A DNA stretch of 64,000 nucleotides from Sanguibacter hominis ATCC BAA-789 (GTDB lineage Bacteria > Actinomycetota > Actinomycetes > Actinomycetales > Cellulomonadaceae), in the NCBI RefSeq assembly GCF_012396185.1, contig NZ_JAAXOW010000004.1, forward strand, positions 124,001-188,000. Reading direction: 5' to 3'. The notes beneath the pieces were generated by a model. It ran no database searches, had not been told where the DNA came from, and worked only from the letters and a program-made list of their open reading frames with translations. Each line of letters begins with the position of its first letter. The first letter of the stretch is position 1. This document shows, piece by piece, positions 57,527 to 64,000 of the stretch. A program made the position numbers and the translations under genes.

Positions 57527-57559
57527 TAGCCTCGCGGTGTGGACCTGCGCGTGATGACG
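57527..57559 (+). repeat. 33-bp copy A of the EEP gene start
   Basis: Thirty-three bases are identical to 58368-58400 and 61298-61330, where they span the start of the EEP-family gene (GTG GAC CTG CGC GTG ATG ACG). Here the match stops after seven codons. It marks the original junction of the accessory island. Confidence 0.85.
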
Positions 57560-57576
57560 AACGCCGTCCGGACTCA

Positions 57577-57639
57577 TGGCGACGAGGTCTCTCAAGTTTG
57601 GCGGCGTCTCCCATCGTGGGTATCTGTGAGATTGGATGA
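57577..57639 (+). pseudogene. 3' relic of a NucA/NucB-type toxin gene
   Basis: The frame ending at TGA 57637-57639 reads LSSLAASPIVGICEIG, which lines up with the end of the intact toxin (ESNLSAPPTIGFCEVG), with the same 4-bp overlap into the following immunity gene. Farther upstream the nucleotide likeness continues to about 57577 with a one-base shift, then meets EEP copy A. The rest of the toxin is gone. Confidence 0.7.
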
Positions 57640-58259
57640 CGAGAATGTTGGAAAGTGGCGTGCCTGGGTGGATCGAGCGCCTTGATACGGCGCTCCGCAA
57701 CGTGCAAGACGAACATATTTGTTACTTCCCCGCTCCGGCGCCAGGGATTCCTTTAAGTCAGGCGCCGTGGCCCGCGATTCCGGCCGTCTGGCTCAGGGAC
57801 ATGCAGTCCTGGTGGGACTGGGCGGCCTCCTTCGATCTGGGCGAAGAGGTAGCGCGAAACCTGCTCTACCTGCCCTTAGGGGGCGTGGCGCTGCCCGCGG
57901 AGTACGCAGCCGGGCACGCCGATTGGTATTGCATGATTGCGGCCCAGACGCAGCCCGCGGAGACTGCGGACTCGTTCTGGAGTCCGTCGTGGGTGCCGCT
58001 CATCGGATCGAACAGCGTGGCCTGGGCTGTCGATGTGGCAGACGAGCGGGCTCCTGTGATCTTCGCGCCTCTGGATGGAGGCTCATCCAAGGTGGTCGGT
58101 TGCGGAGGCGTCCGGTGGTTGGCGGACACGTTGAGCGAGCTGCTCGAGCACGGATTCTTCCGCCGGAACTATGACCGGGGTGCGCCGTGGGACCGATCGG
58201 GGCTGCCGCTGCCCGAGTCTCTTCGGGAGTTGCACGTGTTCACGGAGCCCGGATACTAG
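57636..58259 (+). CDS. SUKH-like (SMI1/KNR4) putative immunity protein, orphan copy
   Basis: The 207-residue cytoplasmic protein has the SMI1/KNR4-like pattern: a W-rich N-part (WLRDMQSWWDWAASFDLG), LYLPLGGVALP, SFWSPSWVPLIGSNSVAWAV, and a C-terminal SLVADTL-type helix (RWLADTLSELLEHGFF). SUKH proteins are known to neutralise nuclease toxins. The ATG overlaps the toxin relic stop (ATGA). Compared with 60566-61189, residues 1-100 are about two-thirds identical while residues 101-207 differ at only two places, so the gene is a mosaic. No intact toxin precedes it. Confidence 0.7.
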   Translation: MTRMLESGVPGWIERLDTALRNVQDEHICYFPAPAPGIPLSQAPWPAIPAVWLRDMQSWWDWAASFDLGEEVARNLLYLPLGGVALPAEYAAGHADWYCMIAAQTQPAETADSFWSPSWVPLIGSNSVAWAVDVADERAPVIFAPLDGGSSKVVGCGGVRWLADTLSELLEHGFFRRNYDRGAPWDRSGLPLPESLRELHVFTEPGY

Positions 58260-58456
58260 GGTCGCGCGACGCAGCGCGCTCAGGGGTATCGCCGCCCGTC
58301 GTTGGGAGTCCCTCGGGCGGTGGCCGCGACGGCAACGGGCGGTGCTGCGCGCCCCGGACGTGCCGCATAGCCTCGCGGTGTGGACCTGCGCGTGATGACG
58401 TACAACATCAAGAGCCTCGAGCTCGACGGCGCTGCCGCGCGCCGTGTCGTGCGCGC
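57924..58456 (+). repeat. 533-bp direct repeat, left copy
   Basis: The stretch matches 60854-61386 with six mismatches by my reading, at a constant offset of 2,930 bp. The last 380 bp are identical. It covers the 3' half of the immunity gene, the gap of about 120 bp and the first 25 codons of the EEP gene. Confidence 0.9.
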
Positions 58457-58469
58457 ACAGCTTCGCGCG
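58380..58469 (+). pseudogene. Truncated 5' end of the EEP-family gene (copy B)
   Basis: GTG 58380 opens 25 codons identical to the intact gene at 61310. Twelve further bases (58458-58469) match the intact gene after a 65-bp deletion, which also shifts the frame. Everything beyond is unrelated, and the catalytic motifs are lost. Confidence 0.85.
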
Positions 58470-58907
58470 CTTCGTCGAGACGAGCGTGCAAGTTCACGAG
58501 CAGGCGAAACACCGACCAAACGGCGCTGGGATGGCCACGACCATGAGCCGGTTCGAACGTGAGTGTGGATCTCCGGAGTCCTAGCCAGTCAACACGTCCG
58601 GGGCGTGTCGAGATGGAGGCTCGCTTCAACACCGGCGGCATCGCACGCTGCCAGGACGCTGTATGCACCCTCGGATGAAGAGCTTGGCATTGACCTGAGA
58701 AGCAAGAGTGGACAGGATATCAGTGGTGCGTCCTGGCGGATCTCCACCACAAAGAAGCCGGAGATCTGCTACGGGTCATGCTTCACTGAGCATGTTCGGC
58801 TCGCATGAGGCCAAGAGGGTGAGGCGTTTGCCCTCATGGGTCGGCTGGGTCGCTCAGGAGGCATACGTGAACACGGAAAAATCCTAGGCGCTAATGCAGG
58901 GGGAAAC
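58470..58907 (+). other. Lower-GC spacer upstream of the toxin gene
   Basis: This stretch of about 440 bp has no gene I can support; short frames on both strands lack ribosome sites and family signals. A CATGAGG/CCTCATG inverted repeat at 58804-58838 may end incoming transcription. The toxin promoter should lie between 58810 and 58900, but no strong consensus is visible. Confidence 0.45.
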
Positions 58908-60569
58908 ATGCGCATTCGTTCGAGAGTTCTTGCCGCGATCGTCGCCACGAGTCTCATGTCCGTTGTATCGCCAGCCCCGAGTCCTGCTTCTGCAGAGGAG
59001 TCCTCTGGGCTGACTCTGAGCCGCTCCGAGAGTGGTGGCATCATCGTTTCCGTCAATGATGCGTCTTTCCTTTCGGCGCTCAACAAGATTCCACAGAACA
59101 GCCGCGAGATCTACGCCGAGTACTCCTACATCGATCCATCTGGACCGTGGAGTCTCCCTCACGACCCGGAAAGCGTCACGGTCGCCGGTCAATCCAATCC
59201 GCTCCCGGCAGAATTCCAACTTAATGCCAGCGCGCCCCCGCGGACTACGCACATGCGCGTAAGGCTCAAGAATGGCTGGACGGGAGCCGAACTTAGTAGC
59301 GCATTGACTCAGATCTACAAGCCGCACCCGGTCCTGCCCATTGCGATGAATGCGAAGGAATGGTACACTAAGGGAAGTTATGTGCAGTTTCAAGTACGGA
59401 TCGAACGGGACGAGCGGAGGTGGCTTCCGGGCCAGGTCTGCGAATCGGGCTGTAATATAGAACTGTGGGGCGTCTATCCGTCCGGCGAAAAGCGTCTCAT
59501 TAAGAGTAGTGCCGAATCTGAAATTCGTGGCTACTTTTCAATCGGTGAGTTTGAGCGCGTCATGCCGGCATTATCGAACCTCCACGCGGCTCGGCGAGAG
59601 TTCGGTCAGTCGTACGCTGTTCCGGGGAAGAATGACCAGGTGTCGAACGGCGTGAACCTTGCCCTCTCGGCGGCACTCCTCGCCGAGTCTTCCCTCACTC
59701 CAGAGGAAATCTGCCTCCCGCTCAATAATCTGCGGACCCCGAGCGACGGCTCGACGACGGAGGCCTATCTGACGTGCACCACTCTTGGGCAGGCCGGCAT
59801 CACGACGTCGTTCGTACGTTCAATCGCGGCGACGTACGGTTTGTCTGTAGTGTCAGCTCTCATCGCGAACGCCCTGTATCCGTCAGATCAGGCCGCAACT
59901 GATCCTGCACGACCTGTTCCGCCGCCGAATCCCGTCGACCCTCCCGGTGAGACGCCGGAGATAGTGGGCGATCCCTATTTTGTGTGGATCGATCGTATCC
60001 AGACTCGGCTTCTCGCTTCAGACGCCACGCGCACGCTGGGAGAGGGGGAAGCCCGCACTCTCGCTCGGCAGTGCTATAAGACGGCCGCTTACCTGTTTAC
60101 CAGCGGCGGGAGGCCTCACCCATGCGAGTCGCGGGCAATATTCATGCCGGGGTCGAACATTCTTGGCGCAGCCAAGCATAAGCACCGAGCTATCGTCCAA
60201 CACCCTGAATGGATCCAACTCACCCGAGGATATCGTCCCGAGTCCAAGGAGCGTTGGTATGCCAATGAGGCAGAGTGCGTGGGAAGCAGTCCGGCCACGC
60301 CCTGCGATGAGTATCCATACAGATCAACACAACAGGGAGGGCCTGCCGTTCCTTTCGGGAAAGCGCGTGCTTCGCTGCGAATTATCGATCGATCCAGCAA
60401 TTCTGCCGAGGGCGCGTTTCTGAGCTCCTTCTGGGCTCGATGCAATGTAGACAATGGGGAGATGTTCCTTGTTGTGCCTACGGTAGTCGACGCGGTCCAG
60501 CCTGACGGCGAGGAGCTTGAATCGAACTTGTCGGCACCCCCAACCATAGGCTTCTGTGAGGTAGGGTGA
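58908..60569 (+). CDS. Secreted NucA/NucB-type nuclease, putative antibacterial toxin
   Basis: The 553-residue protein has a Sec signal peptide (MRIRSRVLAAIVATSLMSVV to ASA, cleavage near residue 30), a long N-terminal region of unknown fold, a Pro-rich linker (PVPPPNPVDPPGETPE) and a C-terminal nuclease domain. The nuclease shows HPCESRAIFMPG, KHKHRAIVQHPEWIQLTRGY and the NucA/NucB signature CDEYPYRSTQQGG (Cys466-Gly478). AGGGGG precedes ATG 58908. GC content and codon use are lower than in the flanks, suggesting transfer. The stop overlaps the immunity gene (GTGA), like toxin-immunity and nucA-nin pairs. Confidence 0.82.
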   Translation: MRIRSRVLAAIVATSLMSVVSPAPSPASAEESSGLTLSRSESGGIIVSVNDASFLSALNKIPQNSREIYAEYSYIDPSGPWSLPHDPESVTVAGQSNPLPAEFQLNASAPPRTTHMRVRLKNGWTGAELSSALTQIYKPHPVLPIAMNAKEWYTKGSYVQFQVRIERDERRWLPGQVCESGCNIELWGVYPSGEKRLIKSSAESEIRGYFSIGEFERVMPALSNLHAARREFGQSYAVPGKNDQVSNGVNLALSAALLAESSLTPEEICLPLNNLRTPSDGSTTEAYLTCTTLGQAGITTSFVRSIAATYGLSVVSALIANALYPSDQAATDPARPVPPPNPVDPPGETPEIVGDPYFVWIDRIQTRLLASDATRTLGEGEARTLARQCYKTAAYLFTSGGRPHPCESRAIFMPGSNILGAAKHKHRAIVQHPEWIQLTRGYRPESKERWYANEAECVGSSPATPCDEYPYRSTQQGGPAVPFGKARASLRIIDRSSNSAEGAFLSSFWARCNVDNGEMFLVVPTVVDAVQPDGEELESNLSAPPTIGFCEVG

Positions 60570-61189
60570 CGAGCGTGTCGAAAAGTGCACTGCCGCAGTG
60601 GGTCGAGCGCCTTGATACGGCGCTCCGCGACGTTCAAGGTGACCGTATCTACTACGAACCGGCTGCCTCGCCGGGTATTCCCTTGAGCCTGGCGCCTTGG
60701 CCTGCGATTCCGCCCGTCTGGCTCAGGGACATGCGGTCCTGGTGGGAATGGGCAGCCTCTTTTGATCTGGGCGATGGGACGGTGCGAAACCTGCACTTCC
60801 TGCCTCTAGGTGGTTTTGCGTTACCCGCAGGGGATGCGGCCGAGTATGCCCGCTGGTATTGCACTATTGCGGCCCAAACGCAGCCCGCGGAGACTGCGGA
60901 CTCGTTCTGGAGTCCGTCGTGGGTGCCGCTCATCGGATCGAACAGCGTGGCCTGGGCTGTCGATGTGGCAGACGACCGGGCTCCTGTGATCTTCGCGCCT
61001 CTGGTCGGAGGCTCATCCAAGGTGGTCGGTTGCGGAGGCGTCCGGTGGTTGGCGGACACGTTGAGCGAGCTGCTCGAGCACGGATTCTTCCGCCGGAACT
61101 ATGACCGGGGTGCGCCGTGGGACCGATCGGGGCTGCCGCTGCCCGAGTCTCTTCGGGAGTTGCACGTGTTCACGGAGCCCGGATACTAG
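60566..61189 (+). CDS. SUKH-like (SMI1/KNR4) putative immunity protein of the nuclease
   Basis: The 207-residue cytoplasmic protein shares the SMI1/KNR4-like plan of its paralogue at 57636-58259: WLRDMRSWWEWAASFDLG, LHFLPLGGFALP, SFWSPSWVPLIGSNSVAWAV and a final VFTEPGY. The GTG start overlaps the toxin stop by 4 bp, so both are made together, as needed for self-protection. The N-half differs from the paralogue, which would fit a changed toxin specificity. Immunity is inferred from family and gene order. Confidence 0.72.
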   Translation: MTSVSKSALPQWVERLDTALRDVQGDRIYYEPAASPGIPLSLAPWPAIPPVWLRDMRSWWEWAASFDLGDGTVRNLHFLPLGGFALPAGDAAEYARWYCTIAAQTQPAETADSFWSPSWVPLIGSNSVAWAVDVADDRAPVIFAPLVGGSSKVVGCGGVRWLADTLSELLEHGFFRRNYDRGAPWDRSGLPLPESLRELHVFTEPGY

Positions 61190-61386
61190 GGTCGCGCGAC
61201 GCAGCGCGCTCAGGGGTATCGCCGCCCGTCGTTGGGAGTCCCTCGGGCGGTGGCCGCGACGGCAACGGGCGGTGCTGCGCGCCCCGGACGTGCCGCATAG
61301 CCTCGCGGTGTGGACCTGCGCGTGATGACGTACAACATCAAGAGCCTCGAGCTCGACGGCGCTGCCGCGCGCCGTGTCGTGCGCGC
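60854..61386 (+). repeat. 533-bp direct repeat, right copy
   Basis: This is the partner of 57924-58456, exactly 2,930 bp downstream. Recombination between the two copies would delete the spacer and toxin, leaving a single immunity gene joined to an intact EEP gene. Confidence 0.9.
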
Positions 61387-62005
61387 GCAGCGTCCGGACG
61401 TCCTGCTGCTGCAGGAGGCGCCCCGGTGGGTACGGGGTCGACGCCGCACGCGCAGCTTCGCGCGGGACGTCGGCATGGTCGTCGTCGCGGGTGGCATCGC
61501 GGGACGGGGTGCGGCGATCGCCGTCGCCCCGCATCTCGTGCCTCAGGTCGTCGAAGGGCGTGGCGTGGCGTTCGAGCCGCGGACCGTGCGCTTCCGTGAG
61601 GGCTTCCCGACGCCGCGCGGTTACGCGCTCGCCCGTCTCGCCCGCGGCGACGGTCGCGGCGGGGCCCTCACGTTCGTGTCGGTGCACCTGTCTGCGCAGC
61701 GCCCGCAGCGTGCACGGCACGTCCCCGTGTACGTGGAGCTGGTGGCTCGCGAGGCGCCCGACCTGGTGCTCGGCGGCGACCTCAACGAGAACCCGCGCGG
61801 GCCGAGCGTCCTCGCCCTCCAGCCGCCGCTGCGCGACGCCGACGCCGACCAGGCGCACACCGAGCCCGTGGACGTGCCACGCACCAGGCTCGACGGGTTC
61901 CTCGTCGGCAGCACCGTCACGGTCCACGGGGTCACCGTGCCGGACGGGCCCGACGTCCTCGTCGGCAGCGACCACCGTCCCGCCGTGCTCGACATGAGCT
62001 GGTAG
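61310..62005 (+). CDS. Endonuclease/exonuclease/phosphatase (EEP) family protein, intact copy
   Basis: The 231-residue protein has the EEP catalytic motifs in order: MTYNIK (6-11), VLLLQEAP with the metal Glu, FVSVHLSAQ, LVLGGDLNENP and GSDHRPAV at the C-terminus. The family cleaves phosphodiesters or phosphoesters with Mg2+. There is no signal peptide, so it acts in the cytoplasm. The GTG start is fixed by the shared repeat and family start MDLRVMTYN. Its 5' end is present three times in the island. Confidence 0.9.
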   Translation: MDLRVMTYNIKSLELDGAAARRVVRAQRPDVLLLQEAPRWVRGRRRTRSFARDVGMVVVAGGIAGRGAAIAVAPHLVPQVVEGRGVAFEPRTVRFREGFPTPRGYALARLARGDGRGGALTFVSVHLSAQRPQRARHVPVYVELVAREAPDLVLGGDLNENPRGPSVLALQPPLRDADADQAHTEPVDVPRTRLDGFLVGSTVTVHGVTVPDGPDVLVGSDHRPAVLDMSW

Positions 62006-62024
62006 GGCCGCAGTACGGGCCCCG

Positions 62025-63629
62025 TCAGGCCGGGCGAGGCAGGTGGACGCGGAACGTCGTCGCGCCGGGAGTGGTAGTGACGCTGAGCTCGCCGCCGTGC
62101 GCGGCGACGATCGCGTGCGCGATCGCGAGCCCGAGACCGGTCGATCCTGCCTCGCGACCACGCGCCGAGTCGCCACGGGTGAAGCGGTCGAACAGGAGCG
62201 GCAGCAGGTCCGGGGCGATGCCGGGCCCGTCGTCGGACACGTCGACGTCGACGCCTCCGTCAGCAGCTGCGCGCAGCCGGAGGGTCACGCTCGTCCCCGG
62301 CGGGGTGTGCACGCGCGCGTTCGACAGCAGGTTGACGAGCACCTGGCGCAGGCGCGCGTCGTCGCCCGTCACCTCGAAGGATGTCGTGTCCTCGTCCTCG
62401 GCGGGCAGGTCGAGCCGCCAGACGTGGTCCGGACCGGCAGCGTGCGCGTCCGCCAGGCACTCGACCGCGAGCGGCAGCAGGTCGACCGCCTCGCGCTCGA
62501 GCGGCCGGCCGGCGTCGAGCCGCGCGAGCAGCAGGAGGTCCTCGACGAGCCCGGACATCCGCACCGACTCGGACTCGATCCGGGCGAGTGCCTGGGAGGT
62601 GGCCGTGGGCACCTGGTCGTCGGAGCGGCGCACGAGCTCCGCGTACCCGCGGATCGAGGCGAGCGGGGTCCGCAGCTCGTGGGAGGCGTCCGCGACGAAC
62701 TGGCGGACCTGCGTCTCCGAGGTGAAGCGCGCGGAGAGCGCCTTCTCGACGTGGTCGATCATCCGGTTGAGCGCGGCCCCGACGCGACCGACCTCGGTGC
62801 GCGTGTCGTCGTCGTCGACCCGCTCGGGGAGGTTGACCGCACCCTCGTGCAGAGGAAGGCGCGCGATGCGCGTCGCAGTCTGCGTGACGTGCGCGAGCGG
62901 GCGCAGCGCACGCCGCACGAGGATGCTCGCGGCGATCGCCGCGAGCACGCCCGCTGCGACGCCGATGCCGATCTCGACCGTGAGGTACCTCGTCAACGTT
63001 GCCGTCGTGCCGTCGAGCGACAGGCCCGTGACCTGGACCGACGACGGCGTTGTCGCGGTCGCGCCGCCACGCTCGACCGCGACCACCCGGTAGGAGCCCA
63101 GCCCGGGCAGGTCGACCGTCTGTGGAGTGCCGTCAGGCTCGACCGACGCGAGGATCGCGAGCTGGTCCGCTGTGAGGTCTTGCACGGTGCCGTCATCGTC
63201 GAGATATCCCTGCTCGCGCACCTCACCCTCCTGGAGGCGCAGCCCCAGAGTCCCTGTGGACTGGCCCGGCACCGCGAGGAACGGTGGGCGTCCGTCGGCG
63301 ACGGGCGGCGCAGTGGTGCCCGGCGCCGTCGTCGACGGATCGGTCACGTCCGGAAGCGACGGGACGTCGCCAGGGACGGGGAAGACCGGTGCGCTCCCGT
63401 CTGGCGCACGGCCCGCGCGCATCGACGCGGCACCGAGCGAGCCGTCGATCCGTTCGACGAGGCTCGCGCGCAGTGCGAGCGTCGAGACGGTGGCGAGAGC
63501 GAGGCACACGCCCGCGAGGAGCGCGACGACCGTGACGACGAGGCGGCGCTGCAGCGACCACGCCCGACGACGCGGTGCGCGCCCCGCAGCGCGCGCGACC
63601 GGAGCGCCGGCACCGGGTCCGGCCGTCAC
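62025..63629 (-). CDS. Sensor histidine kinase
   Basis: The 534-residue membrane kinase has a basic N-tail, a first helix (about 27-48), an extracytoplasmic domain of about 150 residues rich in Pro/Thr, a second helix followed by HAMP (RRALRPLAHVTQTATRIARL), the H-box with His317 (ASHELRTPLASIRGY), an N-box (LRQVLVNLLSNARVHTP) and G-boxes (DDGPGIAP, GSTGLGLAI). The GTG start overlaps the regulator stop by 4 bp. The layout is similar to mycobacterial TrcS/PrrB-type kinases; the signal is unknown. Confidence 0.93.
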   Translation of the reverse strand: MTAGPGAGAPVARAAGRAPRRRAWSLQRRLVVTVVALLAGVCLALATVSTLALRASLVERIDGSLGAASMRAGRAPDGSAPVFPVPGDVPSLPDVTDPSTTAPGTTAPPVADGRPPFLAVPGQSTGTLGLRLQEGEVREQGYLDDDGTVQDLTADQLAILASVEPDGTPQTVDLPGLGSYRVVAVERGGATATTPSSVQVTGLSLDGTTATLTRYLTVEIGIGVAAGVLAAIAASILVRRALRPLAHVTQTATRIARLPLHEGAVNLPERVDDDDTRTEVGRVGAALNRMIDHVEKALSARFTSETQVRQFVADASHELRTPLASIRGYAELVRRSDDQVPTATSQALARIESESVRMSGLVEDLLLLARLDAGRPLEREAVDLLPLAVECLADAHAAGPDHVWRLDLPAEDEDTTSFEVTGDDARLRQVLVNLLSNARVHTPPGTSVTLRLRAAADGGVDVDVSDDGPGIAPDLLPLLFDRFTRGDSARGREAGSTGLGLAIAHAIVAAHGGELSVTTTPGATTFRVHLPRPA

Positions 63630-64000
63630 ACGACGTCCACGCCAGGCTTGAGCACGTAGCCCACCCCGCGCAACGTGTGGATCATGGGCTCGCGGCCAGC
63701 ATCGATCTTCTTGCGCAGATACGAGATGTACAGCTCGACGATGTTCGCCTGCCCACCGAAGTCGTAGCTCCACACCCGGTCGAGGATCTGCGCCTTCGAC
63801 ACGACCCGACGGGCGTTGCGCATGAGGAACCGCAGCAGCTCGAACTCGGTCGCCGTGAGGTGCACCGGCGTGCCCGCCCGCACGACGTCGTGGGCGTCCT
63901 CGTCGAGCACGAGGTCGCCGACGACGAGAACCGCCTCCTCGCGCTCCTGCCGTGCGCCCGCGCGGCGCAGCAGGACGCGGAGCCGCGCGACGACCTCCTC
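63626..64000 (-). CDS. OmpR/PhoB-family response regulator (cut by the window edge)
   Basis: Only the last 124 codons are visible: the linker EEVVARLRVLLRR and the winged-helix output domain (LTATEFELLRFLMRNARRVV, ILDRVWSYDFGGQANIVELY, IHTLRGVGYVL). The receiver domain lies beyond the window. It precedes and overlaps its sensor kinase gene, forming one two-component operon. Confidence 0.93.
   Translation of the reverse strand, partial: EEVVARLRVLLRRAGARQEREEAVLVVGDLVLDEDAHDVVRAGTPVHLTATEFELLRFLMRNARRVVSKAQILDRVWSYDFGGQANIVELYISYLRKKIDAGREPMIHTLRGVGYVLKPGVDVV

Noticed and set aside
58408-58668. 86-codon minus-strand frame over EEP fragment B and the spacer
   Set aside because: It crosses the junction of two unrelated sequences, so it cannot be an ancestral gene. 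No domain is visible.
58563-58808. 81-codon frame between EEP fragment B and the toxin
   Set aside because: There is no ribosome site and no recognisable family. The stretch is spacer by present evidence, though a decayed gene cannot be ruled out.
57527-61330. The three 33-bp repeats as attachment sites of a site-specific recombinase
   Set aside because: Each is explained as the duplicated 5' end of the EEP gene, with homology in copies B and C running far beyond 33 bp. No integrase or recombinase gene is present.

Overview
The window is high-GC chromosomal DNA of an actinobacterium, most likely a facultatively anaerobic Micrococcales member of the Cellulomonas / Sanguibacter / Oerskovia type. 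The evidence is codon bias, frequent GTG starts, 4-bp start/stop overlaps, mycothiol synthase (mshD), a mycothiol-dependent enzyme family, DUF4244/TadE pilus proteins, a SAM-IV riboswitch, and an anaerobic class III ribonucleotide reductase beside a formate/nitrite-type channel. The genus is an inference. No rRNA, tRNA or CRISPR array was seen.

Layout, 1-15 kb: a cut-off exported protein with an unlisted 35-codon membrane peptide, DUF2809, HEAT-repeat and MerR genes, an M50 protease, a DEAD-box RNA helicase with a structured leader, msrB, a MarR-MFS drug-efflux pair with a palindromic operator, a possible structured RNA ahead of a DUF47-Pit phosphate uptake pair, and a mshD-ppk-mutT1 operon. 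15-28 kb: a MacAB-like export operon ending in a DUF5666-like gene, malic enzyme, an FNT channel, a chemoreceptor gene remnant, acetyl-CoA synthetase, bifunctional PutA and a HAD phosphatase.

28-38 kb: a Tad pilus operon (Ssd/CpaE-like, TadA, TadB, TadC, DUF4244 pilin, TadE and Rv3654c-like) facing a MrfA/YprA-type DUF1998 helicase. Three redox or regulator genes lie between them. 38-46 kb: a leader of about 520 nt with a promoter, a SAM-IV riboswitch and a cysteine-rich leader peptide ahead of a flavin monooxygenase gene; nrdDG under two NrdR-like boxes; an MFS gene with its own leader peptide; a PadR/HAAS pair; and an aminotransferase.

46-57 kb: two tandem paralogous ECF sigma / anti-sigma-like pairs, a small holin-like membrane protein, a K+-independent H+-pyrophosphatase, a proline-rich membrane protein and a methyltransferase. 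57-62 kb is the clearest accessory island. A lower-GC secreted NucA/NucB-type nuclease is translationally coupled to a SUKH-like putative immunity gene. An older copy of the unit, offset by exactly 2,930 bp, has lost its toxin but kept its immunity gene. Three copies of the 5' end of an endonuclease/exonuclease/phosphatase gene mark the unit borders. The window ends in a two-component system cut by the window edge.
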